In this document: piece by piece, positions 32,356-33,202 of the stretch | Position numbering within the stretch: position 1 is the stretch's first letter | Layout of the letters: each line of letters begins with the position of its first letter | Assembly (NCBI GenBank): GCA_015064485.1 | Contig: SVSD01000018.1 | Coordinates: 1 to 33,202, forward strand | Length of the DNA: 33,202 nt | Reading direction: 5' to 3' | From: Oscillospiraceae bacterium | Lineage (GTDB): Bacteria > Bacillota > Clostridia > Oscillospirales > CAG-382 | Translations under genes and position numbers: made by a program | The notes under the pieces: generated by a model | Database searches by the model: none | What the model saw: the letters and a program-made list of their open reading frames with translations, nothing else | Told to the model about the DNA's origin: nothing

Positions 32356-33202
32356 TTATTTTCTTGCCACACCGGATTTTGTTGCAGCCTCCGATACTGC
32401 CTTTGCAACAGTTTTTCCGATTCTTTCGTCAAAAGCATATGGGATTATATAATCTGGCGAAAGCTCATCATCCGATACAAGAGAAGCAATAGCGTAAGAT
32501 GCCGCCATCTTCATTTCTTCGTTTATATCGCTTGCCCGTACATCAAGAGCACCTCTGAATATACCGGGGAAGGCAAGTACATTATTTATCTGATTCGGAT
32601 AATCACTTCTGCCTGTTCCGACGATCTTAGCACCCGCTTCTATCGCTTCATCCCTTGAAATTTCGGGAACGGGATTTGCCATCGGGAATACAATCGCATC
32701 TTTTGCCATTGAGCGTACCATATCGGCTGAAACACAGCCCGCCGCAGAAACTCCTATAAAAAGATCTGCGCCGATAAGTGCATCCGAGAGCAAACCTTTG
32801 ATTTTATCTTTGTTTGTTATTTTTGCAATATTTGCGTGTGCTTCATTCAAGTTTTCGTCGCCGTCGCAAATGATACCGAATTTGTCGCAAAGAATAAGAT
32901 TTGTAACCCCAAGCCGTAAAAGCTGTTGTGCTATTGCAATCCCTGCACTTCCGGCACCGTTAATAACGCATTTGATCTTTCCGATATCCTTTTTTACGAC
33001 CTTAAGAGCATTCAAAACTGCCGCCCCTACAACAACAGCAGTTCCGTGCTGGTCATCGTGAAATACGGGAATATCACAAATTTCCTTCAGCTTTTTCTCG
33101 ATTTCAAAGCATCTGGGAGCAGAAATATCCTCAAGATTTATCCCGCCGAAGCTTCCTGATAAAAGATAAACTGTGCGAACTATTTCGTCAACATCTTTTG
33201 AA
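32356..33202 (-). CDS. NAD(P)-dependent malic enzyme, C-terminal part (5' end outside window)
   Basis: Decarboxylates malate to pyruvate, linking C4 acids to the pyruvate used by the nifJ enzyme. About 281 residues are visible, open to the window edge. Present are GGINLEDISAPRCFEIE and FHDDQHGTAVVVGA, the malic-enzyme catalytic signature, followed by the Rossmann motif NGAGSAGIAIAQ and FPMANPVPEIS, GTGRSDYPNQINNVLAFPG near the NAD site. The short length of the domain between these is that of the ~400-residue bacterial form. An apparent start at 33015 is only an internal TTG. It probably precedes copA in one transcript, 30 bases apart, but a functional link is not evident. Confidence 0.95.
   Translation of the reverse strand, partial: SKDVDEIVRTVYLLSGSFGGINLEDISAPRCFEIEKKLKEICDIPVFHDDQHGTAVVVGAAVLNALKVVKKDIGKIKCVINGAGSAGIAIAQQLLRLGVTNLILCDKFGIICDGDENLNEAHANIAKITNKDKIKGLLSDALIGADLFIGVSAAGCVSADMVRSMAKDAIVFPMANPVPEISRDEAIEAGAKIVGTGRSDYPNQINNVLAFPGIFRGALDVRASDINEEMKMAASYAIASLVSDDELSPDYIIPYAFDERIGKTVAKAVSEAATKSGVARK

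Noticed and set aside
1-33202. CRISPR arrays, tRNA or rRNA genes, insertion sequences, prophage or defence islands
   Set aside because: No regularly spaced repeats, cloverleaf-like sequences, transposase or integrase motifs, or known defence domains were seen on either strand.

Overview
The window reads as chromosome of an anaerobic, spore-forming member of the Bacillota (class Clostridia, gut Oscillospirales-like by style). Reasons: an uninterrupted sporulation sigma factor SigK with a pro-sequence, a 1200-residue pyruvate:ferredoxin oxidoreductase, a split (two-subunit) transketolase, several iron-sulfur and thiol-redox proteins, AGGAGG-type ribosome binding sites, occasional TTG/GTG starts, and AT-leaning sequence. 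The genus cannot be fixed from the sequence alone. I saw no tRNA, rRNA, CRISPR array, transposase or phage gene.

Layout. (1) 1-4541: a housekeeping run of the 3' end of ileS, lspA, an RluA-family pseudouridine synthase and the two transketolase halves, closed by a clear terminator. (2) 4543-15434: a long same-strand accessory run behind a near-consensus promoter: sn-glycerol-1-phosphate dehydrogenase, SGNH hydrolase, metallo-beta-lactamase (MBL) hydrolase, deoxyinosine/uracil-type DNA glycosylase, a secreted LRR+SLH surface protein, a LacX-like mutarotase, an unusual ACT-ACT-MBL fusion, a nitroreductase with a coupled 64-residue ORF, and an aldo/keto reductase with ferredoxin-type clusters. 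(3) 15472-20320: an OFA-family MFS transporter with its own promoter, a PsiE-like membrane protein, a PHP phosphoesterase, a second SGNH hydrolase, a decayed ygjV fragment, and a Cof-type HAD phosphatase with a TTG start.

(4) 20347-21946: a compact redox/Fe-S operon, Mrp-type Fe-S carrier ATPase, C_GCAxxG_C_C protein and a ferredoxin:thioredoxin-reductase-like three-CXC protein, joined by overlapping genes. Its apparent terminator lies inside the 3' coding end of the convergent sigK. (5) 21879-26440: sigK (minus) diverges from nifJ (plus), which has its own promoter and terminator. (6) 26528-29531: a small lipoprotein, RNase HI, then metY and metA, a two-step homocysteine route whose MetA carries the acetyl-CoA-type Glu111. 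(7) 29532-33202: a hairpin-rich convergent intergenic region, then on the minus strand a copper P-type ATPase with a CopZ-like domain fused at its C-terminus (with a possible internal start), and the 3' part of a malic enzyme running off the edge.

Points most worth a second look: the sigK/FTR-operon terminator overlap; the CopA-CopZ fusion with a candidate internal start; the ACT-ACT-MBL protein; the Mrp / C_GCAxxG_C_C / FTR-like operon with a dyad on its promoter; the structured element at 29674-29727; and the ygjV relic. None of these is proven to be a new system. All functional calls come from reading motifs, without database searches.
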